Source: Dinoroseobacter sp. (lineage in GTDB: Bacteria; Pseudomonadota; Alphaproteobacteria; Rhodobacterales; Rhodobacteraceae). From it: 51,087 nt of DNA. A program made the position numbers and the translations under genes. The notes below the pieces were generated by a model, which was not told the origin of the DNA, did not search any database, and saw only the letters and a list, made by a program, of their open reading frames with translations. The stretch lies in contig JASJAW010000011.1 in NCBI GenBank assembly GCA_030066795.1, forward strand, positions 1 through 51,087. Reading direction: 5' to 3'. Positions 7,903-16,746 of this stretch are shown piece by piece. Positions within the stretch are counted from its first letter, which is position 1, and every line of letters begins with the position of its first letter.

Positions 7903-8662
7903 CAGTTTTTTCCTCTACTGGGGCCTGCCGCATCCGCAAGGCCGACTCTCGCAATATCCCTGCCAAACGCTTGCCCCATTTGATCTGGTCCTTCGCCTCT
8001 GAGATGAGGTCATTTCGAAACTCGATCAAGACATGCGGGCGACCTGTTTTCACCCCATGACGGTACATCGTGTCGCCGGGCAGGTGCCCGGAATAAGGCT
8101 CGTTGTCTCCGATGCACAAGTCGGGCTGTTCGCCGAGAACCTCAAGTACCGGCGCAGCTAACCCATGATCGTCTGCATAAAGCACCCCCACATGCCAGGG
8201 ACGCGGCGCGCGACCGCGCAGTTGCGGTGTGAAGGAGTGGATCGAGATCAGCATTGCCTTTGGGTGCTGGTTCAGTACGCGCCACACCGCGCCGTGGTAA
8301 GGGCGATGATATAGATCGAGGCGACGTTCCCGCTCTGACAGATCGGCGTGCCGGTTTCCTGGGATAATCGAGCCGTCATAGAGACGCATGAGCAGCGTCG
8401 GGTCGTCCTCTCCGCGGTTCGGGTCGATCACCAGTCTTGAAAACGTTGAGAGTATTGCGGGTGCATTCAGCTCTGCCGCCAGGGTTCTTGTCACCCCCTC
8501 TGCACCAGGATCAAATGCGATGTGGCGTGCCATATCCTCTGGTGAAAGGCCCAAATCTCCGCCAGCCACATCGTCGGGCACGCGATTGCGTGCGTGATCG
8601 CAGATAATCACCCAGTCAGCTTCCGCCGGGCCTTCGATTTCGATAAATGGTGGCTCGTGCAT
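7895..8662 (-). CDS. N-formylglutamate amidohydrolase family protein
   Basis: A 255-residue member of the N-formylglutamate amidohydrolase (HutG-type) family, zinc-type hydrolases that release formate from N-formyl amino acids, often in histidine degradation. Signs are WVIICDHARNRVP near the N-terminus, DPNRGEDD, and LISIHSFTP. I chose the ATG at 8662, which gives a family-like N-terminus; an ATG at 8692 has a better Shine-Dalgarno (AAGGG) and cannot be excluded. No other hut genes are nearby, so histidine degradation is not supported by context. It is divergent from pyk. Confidence 0.82.
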   Translation of the reverse strand: MHEPPFIEIEGPAEADWVIICDHARNRVPDDVAGGDLGLSPEDMARHIAFDPGAEGVTRTLAAELNAPAILSTFSRLVIDPNRGEDDPTLLMRLYDGSIIPGNRHADLSERERRLDLYHRPYHGAVWRVLNQHPKAMLISIHSFTPQLRGRAPRPWHVGVLYADDHGLAAPVLEVLGEQPDLCIGDNEPYSGHLPGDTMYRHGVKTGRPHVLIEFRNDLISEAKDQIKWGKRLAGILRESALRMRQAPVEEKTDG

Positions 8663-8828
8663 GTTGATCCCGATGTCACATATCTTGCGCATACCGCCCT
8701 TAAGCGCAGGACACCAGTACCCCGAAGCCGTGACAGCCGGGGAACAAATACCCGGGGTGAGGTGAATTGCCACTAGAGAGCGGTGCATCGTCATGGTACC
8801 GCTAACACGGCAGAAATTTGGAGCCGGC

Positions 8829-10277
8829 ATGAGACGTCATCGCAACCTGAAAATCGTGGCCACTTTGGGACCTTCATCCAGCGACTACGACACGATCCGC
8901 ACACTTTTCGAGACCGGCGCGGATGTGTTCCGGCTGAATATGAGCCACGGTTCACATGATGACGTGCGAAAGCGCCACGAAGTCATCCGTCAAGTCGAAC
9001 GCGAAACCGGGCGCCCGATCGCAATCCTTGCGGACTTGCAAGGGCCAAAGTTGCGCGTGGGCGAATTTGCCGAGGGTGGCGAGATGCTGGAGCCCGGGCA
9101 GTCCTTCCGCCTGGATTTGAACGAGGCGCTCGGTGACAGCACACGCGTCACGCTGCCACACAAAGAGATTTTCGATGCGCTTGAGCCAGGCGCACGTTTG
9201 TTGGTCAACGATGGCAAAATCGTTTTGAAAGTCACCGCATGCGGCCCGGATTTTGCAGATACGGAAGTGGTCGTCGGTGGCCTCATCTCGAACCGGAAAG
9301 GCGTGAACGTGCCCGACGTGGTGTTGCCGCTGGCAGCCTTATCCGAGAAGGACCGCACCGATTTGGAGTTTGTCTGCACACTCGGTGTCGATTGGCTGGC
9401 GCTCAGCTTCGTGCAGCGTGCGGAAGACGTAAACGAAGCGCGCAAACTGGCCGGAGGGCGTGCGGCACTTCTTTCGAAGATTGAGAAACCCGCAGCCGTG
9501 GCAGCTTTTGACGAAATTCTCGAAGCCTCGGACGGAATTATGGTGGCCCGCGGAGATCTGGGTGTTGAACTTCCGGTGCAGAAAGTTCCGCCAATTCAGA
9601 AGCGCCTCGTGCGCGGGGCACGATCACAGGCAAAGCCTGTGATCGTGGCCACGCAGATGCTCGAATCGATGATCACCTCGCCGATGCCAACGCGTGCAGA
9701 GGTCTCGGACGTGGCCGCAGCTATTTATGAGGGCGCAGACGCTGTCATGCTCAGCGCGGAGTCTGCCGCGGGTGAGTATCCGGTCGAAGCTGTACGCACC
9801 ATGAACGATGTCGCGGTGGAAGTCGAAAACGACCCGACCTATCGTCAGGTGATCGAAGCATCGCGCCCTCAGACTCAGTCCACGGTGGCCGACGGGATTG
9901 TGTCGGCCGCGCGTGAGATCGCAGAGACCACAACCGGAATTACAGCGATTTGCTGCTTTTCCGAGAGTGGAACGACCGCGCTTAAGGTTAGCAGAGAAAA
10001 ACCACGCGTTCCGATCCTTGCGCTGACGTCGCGTCTGGGAACGGCTCGGCGGCTCTGCCTGAGTTGGGGGGCGCACTGTGTGATTACGACTGAAGTGGAC
10101 CGTTTCAAGATGGCGGTTGTTGCGGCGGCTCGGGCGGCGCGTACAGAAGGTTTTGCCGAAGAAAGCGATCAGATCATTGTAGTGGCTGGTGTGCCGTTCA
10201 ACGTCGCTGGTTCAACCAACATTCTGCGCGTCGCGCCATGTGAAGAGCGGTTGATTTTCGCAAACGAGCCAAGCTAG
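8829..10277 (+). CDS. pyk: Pyruvate kinase
   Basis: Catalyses phosphoenolpyruvate + ADP to pyruvate + ATP (482 aa, normal length). Visible motifs: KIVATLGPSS at the N-terminus, ILADLQGPKLRVG, the catalytic lysine segment ALLSKIEKPAAV, the metal-binding stretch DGIMVARGDLGVELP, and ATQMLESMI followed by PTRAEVSDVA. The C-terminal allosteric-type domain is complete. GGAG at 8820-8823 supports the ATG at 8829. It precedes rpmI-rplT, an order found in other Rhodobacterales. Confidence 0.97.
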   Translation: MRRHRNLKIVATLGPSSSDYDTIRTLFETGADVFRLNMSHGSHDDVRKRHEVIRQVERETGRPIAILADLQGPKLRVGEFAEGGEMLEPGQSFRLDLNEALGDSTRVTLPHKEIFDALEPGARLLVNDGKIVLKVTACGPDFADTEVVVGGLISNRKGVNVPDVVLPLAALSEKDRTDLEFVCTLGVDWLALSFVQRAEDVNEARKLAGGRAALLSKIEKPAAVAAFDEILEASDGIMVARGDLGVELPVQKVPPIQKRLVRGARSQAKPVIVATQMLESMITSPMPTRAEVSDVAAAIYEGADAVMLSAESAAGEYPVEAVRTMNDVAVEVENDPTYRQVIEASRPQTQSTVADGIVSAAREIAETTTGITAICCFSESGTTALKVSREKPRVPILALTSRLGTARRLCLSWGAHCVITTEVDRFKMAVVAAARAARTEGFAEESDQIIVVAGVPFNVAGSTNILRVAPCEERLIFANEPS

Positions 10278-10395
10278 TCACGCACCCTCTTGTAAAAACA
10301 GGCGATCCCCTCTAAGAGGAGCGCTTCATACGCCCGCGCCGGCCAAAGTGGCATGCCGAGTCGGGTGAATAAGCGTTAAGACGTAGGAGACGCAA

Positions 10396-10596
10396 ATGCC
10401 CAAGATGAAGACCAAGTCGAGCGCAAAGAAGCGCTTCAAAGTGACGGCCAAAGGCCGCGTTAAGGCCGGTCAGGCTGGTAAGCGCCACGGCATGATCAAA
10501 CGCACCAACAAGTTCCTCCGCAACGCCCGTGGCACCACCACGCTCAGCGAGCCGGATGCAAAGCTGGTGAAATCTTACATGCCGTATTCGCGCTAA
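10396..10596 (+). CDS. rpmI: 50S ribosomal protein L35
   Basis: A 66-residue, very basic protein with the L35 start [20 protein letters not shown] and the conserved [23 protein letters not shown] precedes the ATG. It forms an operon with rplT 13 bases downstream. infC, which often precedes rpmI, is absent; the gene before it is pyk. The 118-base leader contains a small hairpin (CCTC/GAGG near 10309-10319) but no clear regulatory pseudoknot that I can identify by eye. Confidence 0.98.
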   Translation: MPKMKTKSSAKKRFKVTAKGRVKAGQAGKRHGMIKRTNKFLRNARGTTTLSEPDAKLVKSYMPYSR

Positions 10597-10609
10597 GGAG
10601 GTCTGAGAG

Positions 10610-10972
10610 ATGTCCCGAACCAAAGGTGGAACCGTCACCCACGCCCGTCACAAGAAGGTCATCAAGGCTGCCAAGGGCTACTATGGCCGCCGCAAGAACG
10701 CCTTCCGCACTGCAACGCAGGCTGTCGATAAAGCGAACCAGTACGCCACGCGCGATCGCAAGCAGCGCAAGCGCCAGTTCCGCGCGCTTTGGATTCAGCG
10801 GATCAACGCGGCTGTTCGCGCCCATGATGAGGCGCTGACCTACTCCAAATTCATCAATGGCCTGGGCCTCGCTGGAATCGAAGTAGATCGCAAGGTACTC
10901 GCCGATCTAGCGGTGCATGAGCCCGAAGCGTTTGGCGCGATTGTCGAAAAGGCAAAGGCTGCGCTGGCCTAA
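10610..10972 (+). CDS. rplT: 50S ribosomal protein L20
   Basis: A 120-residue basic protein with the L20 N-terminus [20 protein letters not shown] and the [20 protein letters not shown] segment. It binds 23S rRNA early in assembly and in many bacteria autoregulates the rpmI-rplT mRNA. A Shine-Dalgarno (AAGGAGG) lies just before it. An intrinsic terminator follows 30 bases after the stop. Confidence 0.98.
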   Translation: MSRTKGGTVTHARHKKVIKAAKGYYGRRKNAFRTATQAVDKANQYATRDRKQRKRQFRALWIQRINAAVRAHDEALTYSKFINGLGLAGIEVDRKVLADLAVHEPEAFGAIVEKAKAALA

Positions 10973-11000
10973 GAGCCAGAAGTTAGCGAAATGAGAGTTG

Positions 11001-11026
11001 AAGCCGCGCGATGTGCGCGGCTTTTT
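11001..11026 (+). terminator. Intrinsic terminator after rplT
   Basis: The stem GCCGCGC (11003-11009) pairs with GCGCGGC (11015-11021) around loop GATGT and is followed by five T residues (11022-11026). It ends the rpmI-rplT unit and separates it from pheS. Confidence 0.92.
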
Positions 11027-11043
11027 GCCGTTATGCCGCCAGG

Positions 11044-11150
11044 TTGCCCACAGGTTATCCACAGGGTCGGTGGATGCGCTTAGCGCCCGTCTGCATTGAA
11101 TCAAGGTAAAAAAGGTTAATCGGGTTGGCTTTCGACTGCGATTGTCCACA
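11044..11150 (+). promoter_or_regulatory. Cluster of DnaA-box-like nonamers
   Basis: The intergenic region 10973-11391 (419 bases) between rplT and pheS contains TTGCCCACA at 11044-11052, a perfect TTATCCACA at 11055-11063, and TTGTCCACA at 11142-11150, all in the same orientation. These match or are one base from the DnaA box. The rest of the region holds the rplT terminator, the pheS promoter area and no supported gene. I found no Phe-rich leader peptide. Binding by DnaA is an inference from sequence. Confidence 0.45.
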
Positions 11151-11391
11151 GATGCGAAACTATTCGGCAAAACCTCTCCAGTTAGAACGGTTCTTGCATC
11201 AGTTACCTAGCTAACAACACGCATAGAGCATTCGGAAAAGCGGCGCGGGTTGGTATGGCGCAAGGCTAGCCGCTGACTTGGAGAGTGTTGAGCGGATCTT
11301 AAGCACGGGTTTTATGTGGCGTCCCTGGCTGAGCCTTGCAAAACCCCGTTCACGCGGCTACCCCTCGCCTCCGATAAGGCCGGAGGGCAGC

Positions 11392-12465
11392 ATGGACGAT
11401 CTCAAGACCAAGTATCTCGGTGCAATTGCCGAAGCAGCGGATCAAGACGCGCTCGAAACATTGCGCGTCGCCGCTGTAGGCAAAAAGGGCGAGGTCAGCC
11501 TGAAAATGCGCGAACTTGGTAAGATGTCCCCGGAGGAGCGTCAGGTTGCAGGCCCTGCTCTGAACGCACTAAAGGATGAGATAAATGCGGCCCTCGTTGC
11601 TAAAAAGGCGGCTCTTGAGGACACGGCGCTGGATGCGCGCCTGCGTGAAGAATGGCTGGATGTGACATTGCCGGGGCGCGCTCGCGCGCAAGGCTCTTTA
11701 CACCCGGTCAGCCAGGTGTCGGAAGAAGTTTCGACGATCTTCGCGGATATGGGCTTTGCGGTTGCCGAAGGCCCACGAATTGAAAGCGACTGGTATAACT
11801 TCGATGCACTGAACATGCCAGGCCATCATCCTGCACGGGCGGAAATGGACACGTTCTATATGAAGCAGCCTGAGGGGACCGAGGCCCGTCCGCCGGTTCT
11901 GCGCACGCACACTTCGCCGGTCCAGATCCGCGCGATGCAGGCGCATGGCGCCCCGTTACGGGTCATTTGTCCGGGCGGCGTCTATCGTTCGGATTACGAC
12001 CAGACCCATACACCCATGTTCCATCAGGTCGAGGGTCTCGCCATCGACAAAGACATTTCCATGGCCAACCTGAAATGGGTACTGGAAGAGTTCGTTCGAG
12101 CCTTCTTCGAGGTGGACCATGTCGAGTTGCGTTTCCGTGCCTCGCATTTCCCGTTTACGGAACCTTCGGCAGAGGTCGATATCCGCTGTTCCTGGGAAGG
12201 TGGGCAACTGAAGGTGGGCGAGGGCGACGACTGGCTGGAGATTCTTGGTTCCGGTATGGTGCATCCCAAAGTCTTGGAAGCAGGCGGCATTGACCCTGCG
12301 AACTGGCAGGGGTTTGCCTTCGGCGTTGGCATCGACAGGATTGCAATGCTCAAGTACGGCATCCCCGATCTGCGTGCGTTTTTCGAGTCGGATTTGCGCT
12401 GGCTGCGTCATTACGGCTTCGTGCCGCTGGACGTACCAACGCTTTCGGGCGGTCTCAGCAGATAA
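11392..12465 (+). CDS. pheS: Phenylalanine--tRNA ligase alpha subunit
   Basis: PheS (357 aa) is the catalytic subunit of the alpha2-beta2 enzyme that charges tRNA-Phe. The class II motifs are visible: [19 protein letters not shown] (motif 2 region) and [20 protein letters not shown] (motif 3). The N-terminal coiled coil ([20 protein letters not shown]) marks the start. GGAGGG at 11382-11387 supports the ATG at 11392; the in-frame extension upstream has no family similarity. pheT does not follow directly: a hairpin and three antisense small genes separate the two subunit genes. Confidence 0.97.
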   Translation: MDDLKTKYLGAIAEAADQDALETLRVAAVGKKGEVSLKMRELGKMSPEERQVAGPALNALKDEINAALVAKKAALEDTALDARLREEWLDVTLPGRARAQGSLHPVSQVSEEVSTIFADMGFAVAEGPRIESDWYNFDALNMPGHHPARAEMDTFYMKQPEGTEARPPVLRTHTSPVQIRAMQAHGAPLRVICPGGVYRSDYDQTHTPMFHQVEGLAIDKDISMANLKWVLEEFVRAFFEVDHVELRFRASHFPFTEPSAEVDIRCSWEGGQLKVGEGDDWLEILGSGMVHPKVLEAGGIDPANWQGFAFGVGIDRIAMLKYGIPDLRAFFESDLRWLRHYGFVPLDVPTLSGGLSR

Positions 12466-12479
12466 GAAACTGAGAAAGT

Positions 12480-12520
12480 GCGGGCGTCCGTTTTGCTGGC
12501 TGCTTGGACGCCCGCCATTT
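12480..12520 (+). terminator. Terminator-like hairpin after pheS
   Basis: A perfect 10-bp stem, GCGGGCGTCC (12480-12489) with GGACGCCCGC (12506-12515), loop 16 bases, followed by CATTTG. The T tract is weak, so efficiency is uncertain. It lies between the convergent pheS and the small minus-strand gene and may serve both. Confidence 0.65.
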
Positions 12521-12525
12521 GCCCC

Positions 12526-12708
12526 TCACTGCGATTTCTGGCTGCTCAGAAACTGCGTGTCGGACAAACCATTGAGCGCATCTGCACGTACATCCTGTTT
12601 CGTGGAGAGCGCCGTGACCGTTGAAATTGCGGCCAATACCATCGCGACGGCAAACATGCGCGAACTTCGCGCAGCGCCGGAGTCATTGCCAAAGAAAAAT
12701 TGTTTCAT
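12526..12708 (-). CDS. Small single-helix membrane or exported protein (60 aa)
   Basis: MKQFFFGNDSGAARSSRMFA leads into one hydrophobic segment (about residues 17-35), followed by a polar tail. The short basic/aromatic start and the ND-SGA before the helix recall the N-terminus of Flp-type pilins, but the pilin processing site is not convincing. Codon use looks coding. A G-rich Shine-Dalgarno candidate lies ahead of the ATG. It is the last of three minus-strand genes between pheS and pheT. Function unknown. Confidence 0.55.
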   Translation of the reverse strand: MKQFFFGNDSGAARSSRMFAVAMVLAAISTVTALSTKQDVRADALNGLSDTQFLSSQKSQ

Positions 12709-12903
12709 TCTGGGTATCCCCCACCCCTGTGGCTGTGCGTCAGGTAAGTGTGGGGCCGATCCACTGGCAGCTTCGCCGGACGCAGGGACCAGAGATACGG
12801 CGCGTTTTGGTTTGGAATGTGGCGAATTGGGGGCGAAATATGGCCAACCGCGCGAATCCCTGGGAAGTCAGCAATAGTTGGCTGCGCGATGCGCCATTGT
12901 TGT

Positions 12904-12942
12904 TCAAGTGACGCACGTCACTTGATTGAACCTATTCAATCA
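12904..12942. repeat. Two overlapping inverted repeats
   Basis: TCAAGTGACG (12904-12913) and CGTCACTTGA (12916-12925) form a perfect 22-bp inverted repeat with a 2-base centre. TGATTGAA (12923-12930) and TTCAATCA (12935-12942) form a second one around CCTA, overlapping the first by three bases and covering the stop codon of the minus-strand gene. They can act as an operator, or as alternative hairpins at the 3' end of that gene. A T tract is lacking. Confidence 0.7.
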
Positions 12943-13114
12943 GAATCAGTCGAGGGGGCTGGGGCTCGGTTTGTAGAACTGCGACTGGCGCGGTCTTTTT
13001 GCGAATGGCGTAGTCTGTGACAATCGCTGCTAGCAACAGGAATACCAAGCCGGCCATGAGCATTTCCGCGAGCACACTGCCGTCGCGCTGTTGTGCAAAT
13101 CGGGAAAGCTTCAT
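12932..13114 (-). CDS. Small single-helix membrane protein (60 aa)
   Basis: The ATG at 13114 (GGAG 9 bases upstream on the minus strand) begins MKLSRFAQQRDGSVLAEMLM, followed by a hydrophobic helix (about residues 16-36) and a basic, proline-rich tail. The 'DGSVLAE' before the helix resembles the start of TadE-like or pilin-like proteins, but the rest is too short to assign. The frame extends upstream to 13198, but without a good ribosome site. It is the middle gene of the three antisense genes between pheS and pheT. Confidence 0.55.
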   Translation of the reverse strand: MKLSRFAQQRDGSVLAEMLMAGLVFLLLAAIVTDYAIRKKTAPVAVLQTEPQPPRLILIE

Positions 13115-13261
13115 ATCACAGCTCCAGCAAGAGAGGGCCATTCGCCCTATTGTTAACCAATAATTAACAATCTGTTTCCTGATTGGAGACTTGGGCAAAA
13201 ATGAGGCAAAAACTGGGGAGAAAAGTGGCCTCTCCGAGCAATACTTTGTACTTTCAGGATA

Positions 13262-13672
13262 TTATTTAGGCGGACGCGCGAAAATGATATTTCCGCGCTT
13301 GTGCATAGAGGCACCCGTCTTCGCACACGAGATCTTACGCATCGAACCAAATCCAGAGTTCGATTTACAGCGGCTCGCTTTCTCGCCAATCAGGTCAATG
13401 CGAACCACAGAGGTACGTTCTCCGCTGCGTACGCTTAAGGCATCTGCGTTCAGGATCGAATCCTCAAGTGACGGACCAGCTTTCATCACATAACCGGACC
13501 CGATCACAGCGATCAGCATCGCACCCGAAAGCAGTGCTGGCATTATGATGACACGCGAATGGGCCATGATCCTCAAAAAGCGACGGACGGATTTATTCAC
13601 CAACGACCGTAGCCGATCAATTCGGCTAAAATTGGAGGCAAAAGAGGTCAAAGCACGCCCATCAAGTCCCAT
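13262..13672 (-). CDS. Hypothetical membrane-anchored protein
   Basis: 136 residues. A basic N-terminus (RSLVNKSVRRFLR) precedes one hydrophobic segment (about residues 41-62, VIIMPALLSGAMLIAVIGSG). The exported-looking C-terminal part contains two cysteines (SRCKSN, KISCAKTG). The start at 13672 has GGAGG about 18 bases upstream and AAGG closer; an internal ATG at 13567 would give 101 aa beginning MAHSRVIIMPALL. Codon use looks coding. It is divergent from pheT (84-base gap). I do not recognise the family. Confidence 0.55.
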   Translation of the reverse strand: MGLDGRALTSFASNFSRIDRLRSLVNKSVRRFLRIMAHSRVIIMPALLSGAMLIAVIGSGYVMKAGPSLEDSILNADALSVRSGERTSVVRIDLIGEKASRCKSNSGFGSMRKISCAKTGASMHKRGNIIFARPPK

Positions 13673-13756
13673 TCCGGCCTTTTCTGCCTCCCCCTTTAAC
13701 CACGGCGCACCTTCCGCTAAGACGCGCTGGACATCGCTTTCAATGGATTCAACCTG

Positions 13757-16156
13757 ATGAAATTCACCCTGTCCTGGTTAAAGGCGCATCTCGAAACCAA
13801 TGCTTCTTTGGACGAGATTCAATACGCGTTGACCGATCTTGGCCTCGAGGTCGAAGGCGTGGAGAACCCTGCCGAAAAGCTCAAGGATTTCGTTATCGGG
13901 AAAGTCCTGAGTGCCGAGAAGCATCCTGAAGCCGACCGGCTTAAAGTCTGCCAGGTAGATTACGGCGAGGGAGCTTCTCAGATCATCTGCGGTGCACCAA
14001 ATGCACGCGCAGGGATCACCGTGGTTGTCGCACGGCCCGGGGTCTATGTGCCAGGCATCGACACAACCATCGGGGTGGGCAAGATCCGCGGCATCGAAAG
14101 TCATGGCATGATGGCTTCCGAACGCGAGCTCGAACTGTCTGATGAGCATACCGGCATCATCGAACTGCCCGAGGGCGAGCTGGGCCAAACCTTCCCAGAG
14201 TGGCTCGCTCAGCATGACCCTTCTAAGGTAGATCCGGTAATCGAGATCGCGATTACCCCCAATCGTCCCGATGCGCTGGGCGTGCGCGGTATAGCGCGCG
14301 ATCTCGCTGCGCGGGGCCTGGGAAAGATGGTCCCACGGGATTGCGATCCAGTGCCCGGCACATTCCCGTGCCCGGTTTCGGTAACGATCGAAAACGATAC
14401 ACTCGATGTTGCGCCGGTGTTCTATGGGCGTGTCATCCGCGGCGTACGCAACGGGCCTAGCCCGCAATGGCTGCAGGGTTTGCTGCGCGCCATCGGTCTG
14501 CGTCCGATCTCGTTCCTCGTGGATGTAACCAACTACTTCACCTATGATCGCAATCGACCGCTGCACGTTTTCGATGCTGACAAGATTGCGGGCAACGCAT
14601 TGCGCCTTTACCGCGCAAAAGGTGGTGAAACGCTCGTAGGTCTCGACGAGAAAGAGTATTCTTTCGGTGAAGGAATGGTCATCATCGGTGACGACAATGG
14701 CCCCGAGAGTATCGCGGGTGTCATGGGCGGGCTCGCGACCGGCGTAACCGAAGAAACCACTAATGTCTTCGTCGAAGCGGCGTATTTTGATCCGGTACGC
14801 ACCGCCTATACGGGGCGTGGGCTTCGGATCAATTCGGACGCCCGCTATCGCTTTGAACGTGGCATTGATCCGAACTGGACCCCGGTCGGGTTGGAACATG
14901 CTACGCGGATGATCCTTGACCATGCGGGAGGTGAGCCGTCCGACGTCGTCGTGGCCGGGGCGATTCCGGATGTATCGCGGGCTTACAAGCTGGATTCCGA
15001 CCGTGTGCAGAGCCTTGTAGGTATGACGATCCCCGCAGAAGATCAGCGCGCAACACTGGAGGCACTGGGCTTCACGCTAGAAGGTGATATGGCGCATGTC
15101 CCGAGCTGGCGACCCGACGTTCTGGGCGAGGCCGATCTGGTCGAAGAGGTGGCACGTGTTGCGTCTTTGACCAAGCTGCAAGGTAAGCCGTTGCCGCGGC
15201 CATCGGCGGGGGTTCCTAAGCCTGTACAGACGCTGCGACAGCGGCGTCAGGCCATGGCGCGCCGGACGGCAGCTGCGCTCGGATATAACGAATGCGTCTC
15301 CTATTCCTTCATCGACCAGGAGGCGGCGATACTGTTCGGCGGGGGCTCGGATGCAACCGCGCTCGAAAATCCAATCAGTTCCGAAATGAGCCATATGCGT
15401 CCTGCGCTTCTGCCTGGGTTGATGCGCGCAGCGGCGCGCAATCAGGCGCGTGGTTTTCTCGATCTCTCGCTTTTCGAAGTTGGCCCGGCATTCCATGGCG
15501 GCGGCCCAGAAGAGCAGGTGACAGAGGTCGCCGGCTTGCTGGTCGGAAGGACTGAGCCGAAAGACGTCCACGGAGCATCGCGCCAAGTCGACGTTTTTGA
15601 TGTGAAGGCGGATGCCGAAGCGATCCTGAGCGCGATCGGAGCACCGTCGAAAGTCCAGATCCTTCGCGGCGGTCAGGGATGGTGGCATCCCGGGCGGCAC
15701 GGCCAGATTTGCCTTGGCCCGAAGAAGGTTCTGGGTGTTTTCGGGGAGTTGCATCCAAAGGTCGTCTCGGCCATGGACCTCAAAGGCCCTGTGATGGCCT
15801 TCACGCTCTGGCCCGAGGAGATTCCGGCGCCGCGCAAGTCCTCCGCAACGCGGCCTGCACTCACCTTGCGCGATCTGCAGCCGGTGGAGCGCGATTTTGC
15901 TTTCGTCGTGGACGCGAATGTGGAGGCGTTGGCGCTCACAAACGCTGCCGCTGGTGCGGACAAAGGCCTGATTACCGAAGTGCGGGTGTTTGACGAGTTC
16001 ATCGGCGGCGCGCTGGGGGAGGGGAAGAAGTCGCTTGCGATCACTGTACGGATGCAACCGACAGACAAGACCCTGACCGAACAGGAGATCGAGGCGGTGG
16101 CCGCGAAGATAGTTGCCAAGGTTGAAAAGGCCACCGGCGGGGTATTGCGCGGCTGA
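13757..16156 (+). CDS. pheT: Phenylalanine--tRNA ligase beta subunit
   Basis: PheT (799 aa, normal length) carries the N-terminal tRNA-binding OB fold (FVIGKVLSAEKHPEADRLKV), the B3/B4 editing domain (RPDALGVRGIARDLAARGLG region), the B5 domain, a catalytic-like core, and a C-terminal ferredoxin-fold anticodon-binding domain (RDFAFVVDANVEA to the end). It works with PheS, whose gene lies 1.3 kb upstream. The ATG at 13757 gives the family start MKFTLSWLKAHLETNAS. Its promoter must lie in or near the divergent 136-aa gene, because the pheS transcript would have to cross a hairpin and antisense genes. Confidence 0.97.
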   Translation: MKFTLSWLKAHLETNASLDEIQYALTDLGLEVEGVENPAEKLKDFVIGKVLSAEKHPEADRLKVCQVDYGEGASQIICGAPNARAGITVVVARPGVYVPGIDTTIGVGKIRGIESHGMMASERELELSDEHTGIIELPEGELGQTFPEWLAQHDPSKVDPVIEIAITPNRPDALGVRGIARDLAARGLGKMVPRDCDPVPGTFPCPVSVTIENDTLDVAPVFYGRVIRGVRNGPSPQWLQGLLRAIGLRPISFLVDVTNYFTYDRNRPLHVFDADKIAGNALRLYRAKGGETLVGLDEKEYSFGEGMVIIGDDNGPESIAGVMGGLATGVTEETTNVFVEAAYFDPVRTAYTGRGLRINSDARYRFERGIDPNWTPVGLEHATRMILDHAGGEPSDVVVAGAIPDVSRAYKLDSDRVQSLVGMTIPAEDQRATLEALGFTLEGDMAHVPSWRPDVLGEADLVEEVARVASLTKLQGKPLPRPSAGVPKPVQTLRQRRQAMARRTAAALGYNECVSYSFIDQEAAILFGGGSDATALENPISSEMSHMRPALLPGLMRAAARNQARGFLDLSLFEVGPAFHGGGPEEQVTEVAGLLVGRTEPKDVHGASRQVDVFDVKADAEAILSAIGAPSKVQILRGGQGWWHPGRHGQICLGPKKVLGVFGELHPKVVSAMDLKGPVMAFTLWPEEIPAPRKSSATRPALTLRDLQPVERDFAFVVDANVEALALTNAAAGADKGLITEVRVFDEFIGGALGEGKKSLAITVRMQPTDKTLTEQEIEAVAAKIVAKVEKATGGVLRG

Positions 16157-16204
16157 GATCGCCCATGCTGTCGTGGCTACGCGTCGGGTGGTTTGGTTGC
16201 TTTT

Positions 16205-16252
16205 GCCCCTGACGGGGATATTTGCGAATTAGAAGTGGGGGCAGCGTGCCCC
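16205..16252. repeat. Tandem GC-rich hairpins, possible dispersed repeat
   Basis: GCCCCTGACGGGGATATTTG at 16205-16224 forms a CCCC/GGGG hairpin followed by ATATTTG. GGGGCA (16238-16243) pairs with TGCCCC (16247-16252) in a second hairpin. The first resembles a short intergenic element that I recall as frequent in Rhodobacteraceae genomes. It follows pheT and may act as its terminator. Confidence 0.45.
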
Positions 16253-16275
16253 GTTGCCAGCGAGGGAGAGGGTGT

Positions 16276-16746
16276 ATGGCTTTGCAAGTCTATTTGTCAG
16301 GTGAGATCCACACCGATTGGCGGGAACAGATTATCGAAGGAGCAAAGGGGCTGGACGTGGCTTTTTCGTCTCCGGTAACTGACCACGCGGCGTCCGACGA
16401 TTGCGGCGTGGCGATTCTCGGGGCCGAGCCGAACAAGTATTGGCACGACCATAAAGGTGCGATGGTGAATGCGATCCGCACCAGAAAGGGTATCGCGGAT
16501 GCCGATGTCGTCGTCGTGCGGTTTGGCGAGAAATATAAGCAGTGGAACGCGGCCTTTGATGCGGGTTACGCCGCCGCCTTGGGGAAGTCGATTATTGTTC
16601 TCAACCCGCCTGAGCATCAGCATGCACTGAAAGAAGTCCACGCGGCAGCGCTTGCAGTGGCCGAGCAGCCTGTCCAGGTCGTCGAGGTTCTGCGTTACGT
16701 GCTCACAGGCGCGCTACCGGCTGGAACCGCGGCGGCGGCTGAGTGA
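16276..16746 (+). CDS. ytoQ: YtoQ family protein
   Basis: A 156-residue soluble protein. It begins MALQVYLSGEIHTDWREQI and has a Rossmann-like core with ADVVVVRFGEKYKQWNAAFD and ALGKSIIVLNPP, which matches the YtoQ family (related in fold to nucleoside deoxyribosyltransferase-like proteins). The biochemical role is not known. GAGGGAGAGGG before the ATG at 16276 is a strong ribosome site. The stop abuts that of the convergent nadX with no spacing. Confidence 0.85.
   Translation: MALQVYLSGEIHTDWREQIIEGAKGLDVAFSSPVTDHAASDDCGVAILGAEPNKYWHDHKGAMVNAIRTRKGIADADVVVVRFGEKYKQWNAAFDAGYAAALGKSIIVLNPPEHQHALKEVHAAALAVAEQPVQVVEVLRYVLTGALPAGTAAAAE

Noticed and set aside
11170..11391. Attenuator with a Phe-rich leader peptide before pheS
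   Set aside because: No short frame rich in Phe codons followed by a terminator was found; only weak hairpins are present.
13778..16057. Long minus-strand open frames within pheT
   Set aside because: They lie antisense to a full-length pheT and arise from GC-rich codon bias.
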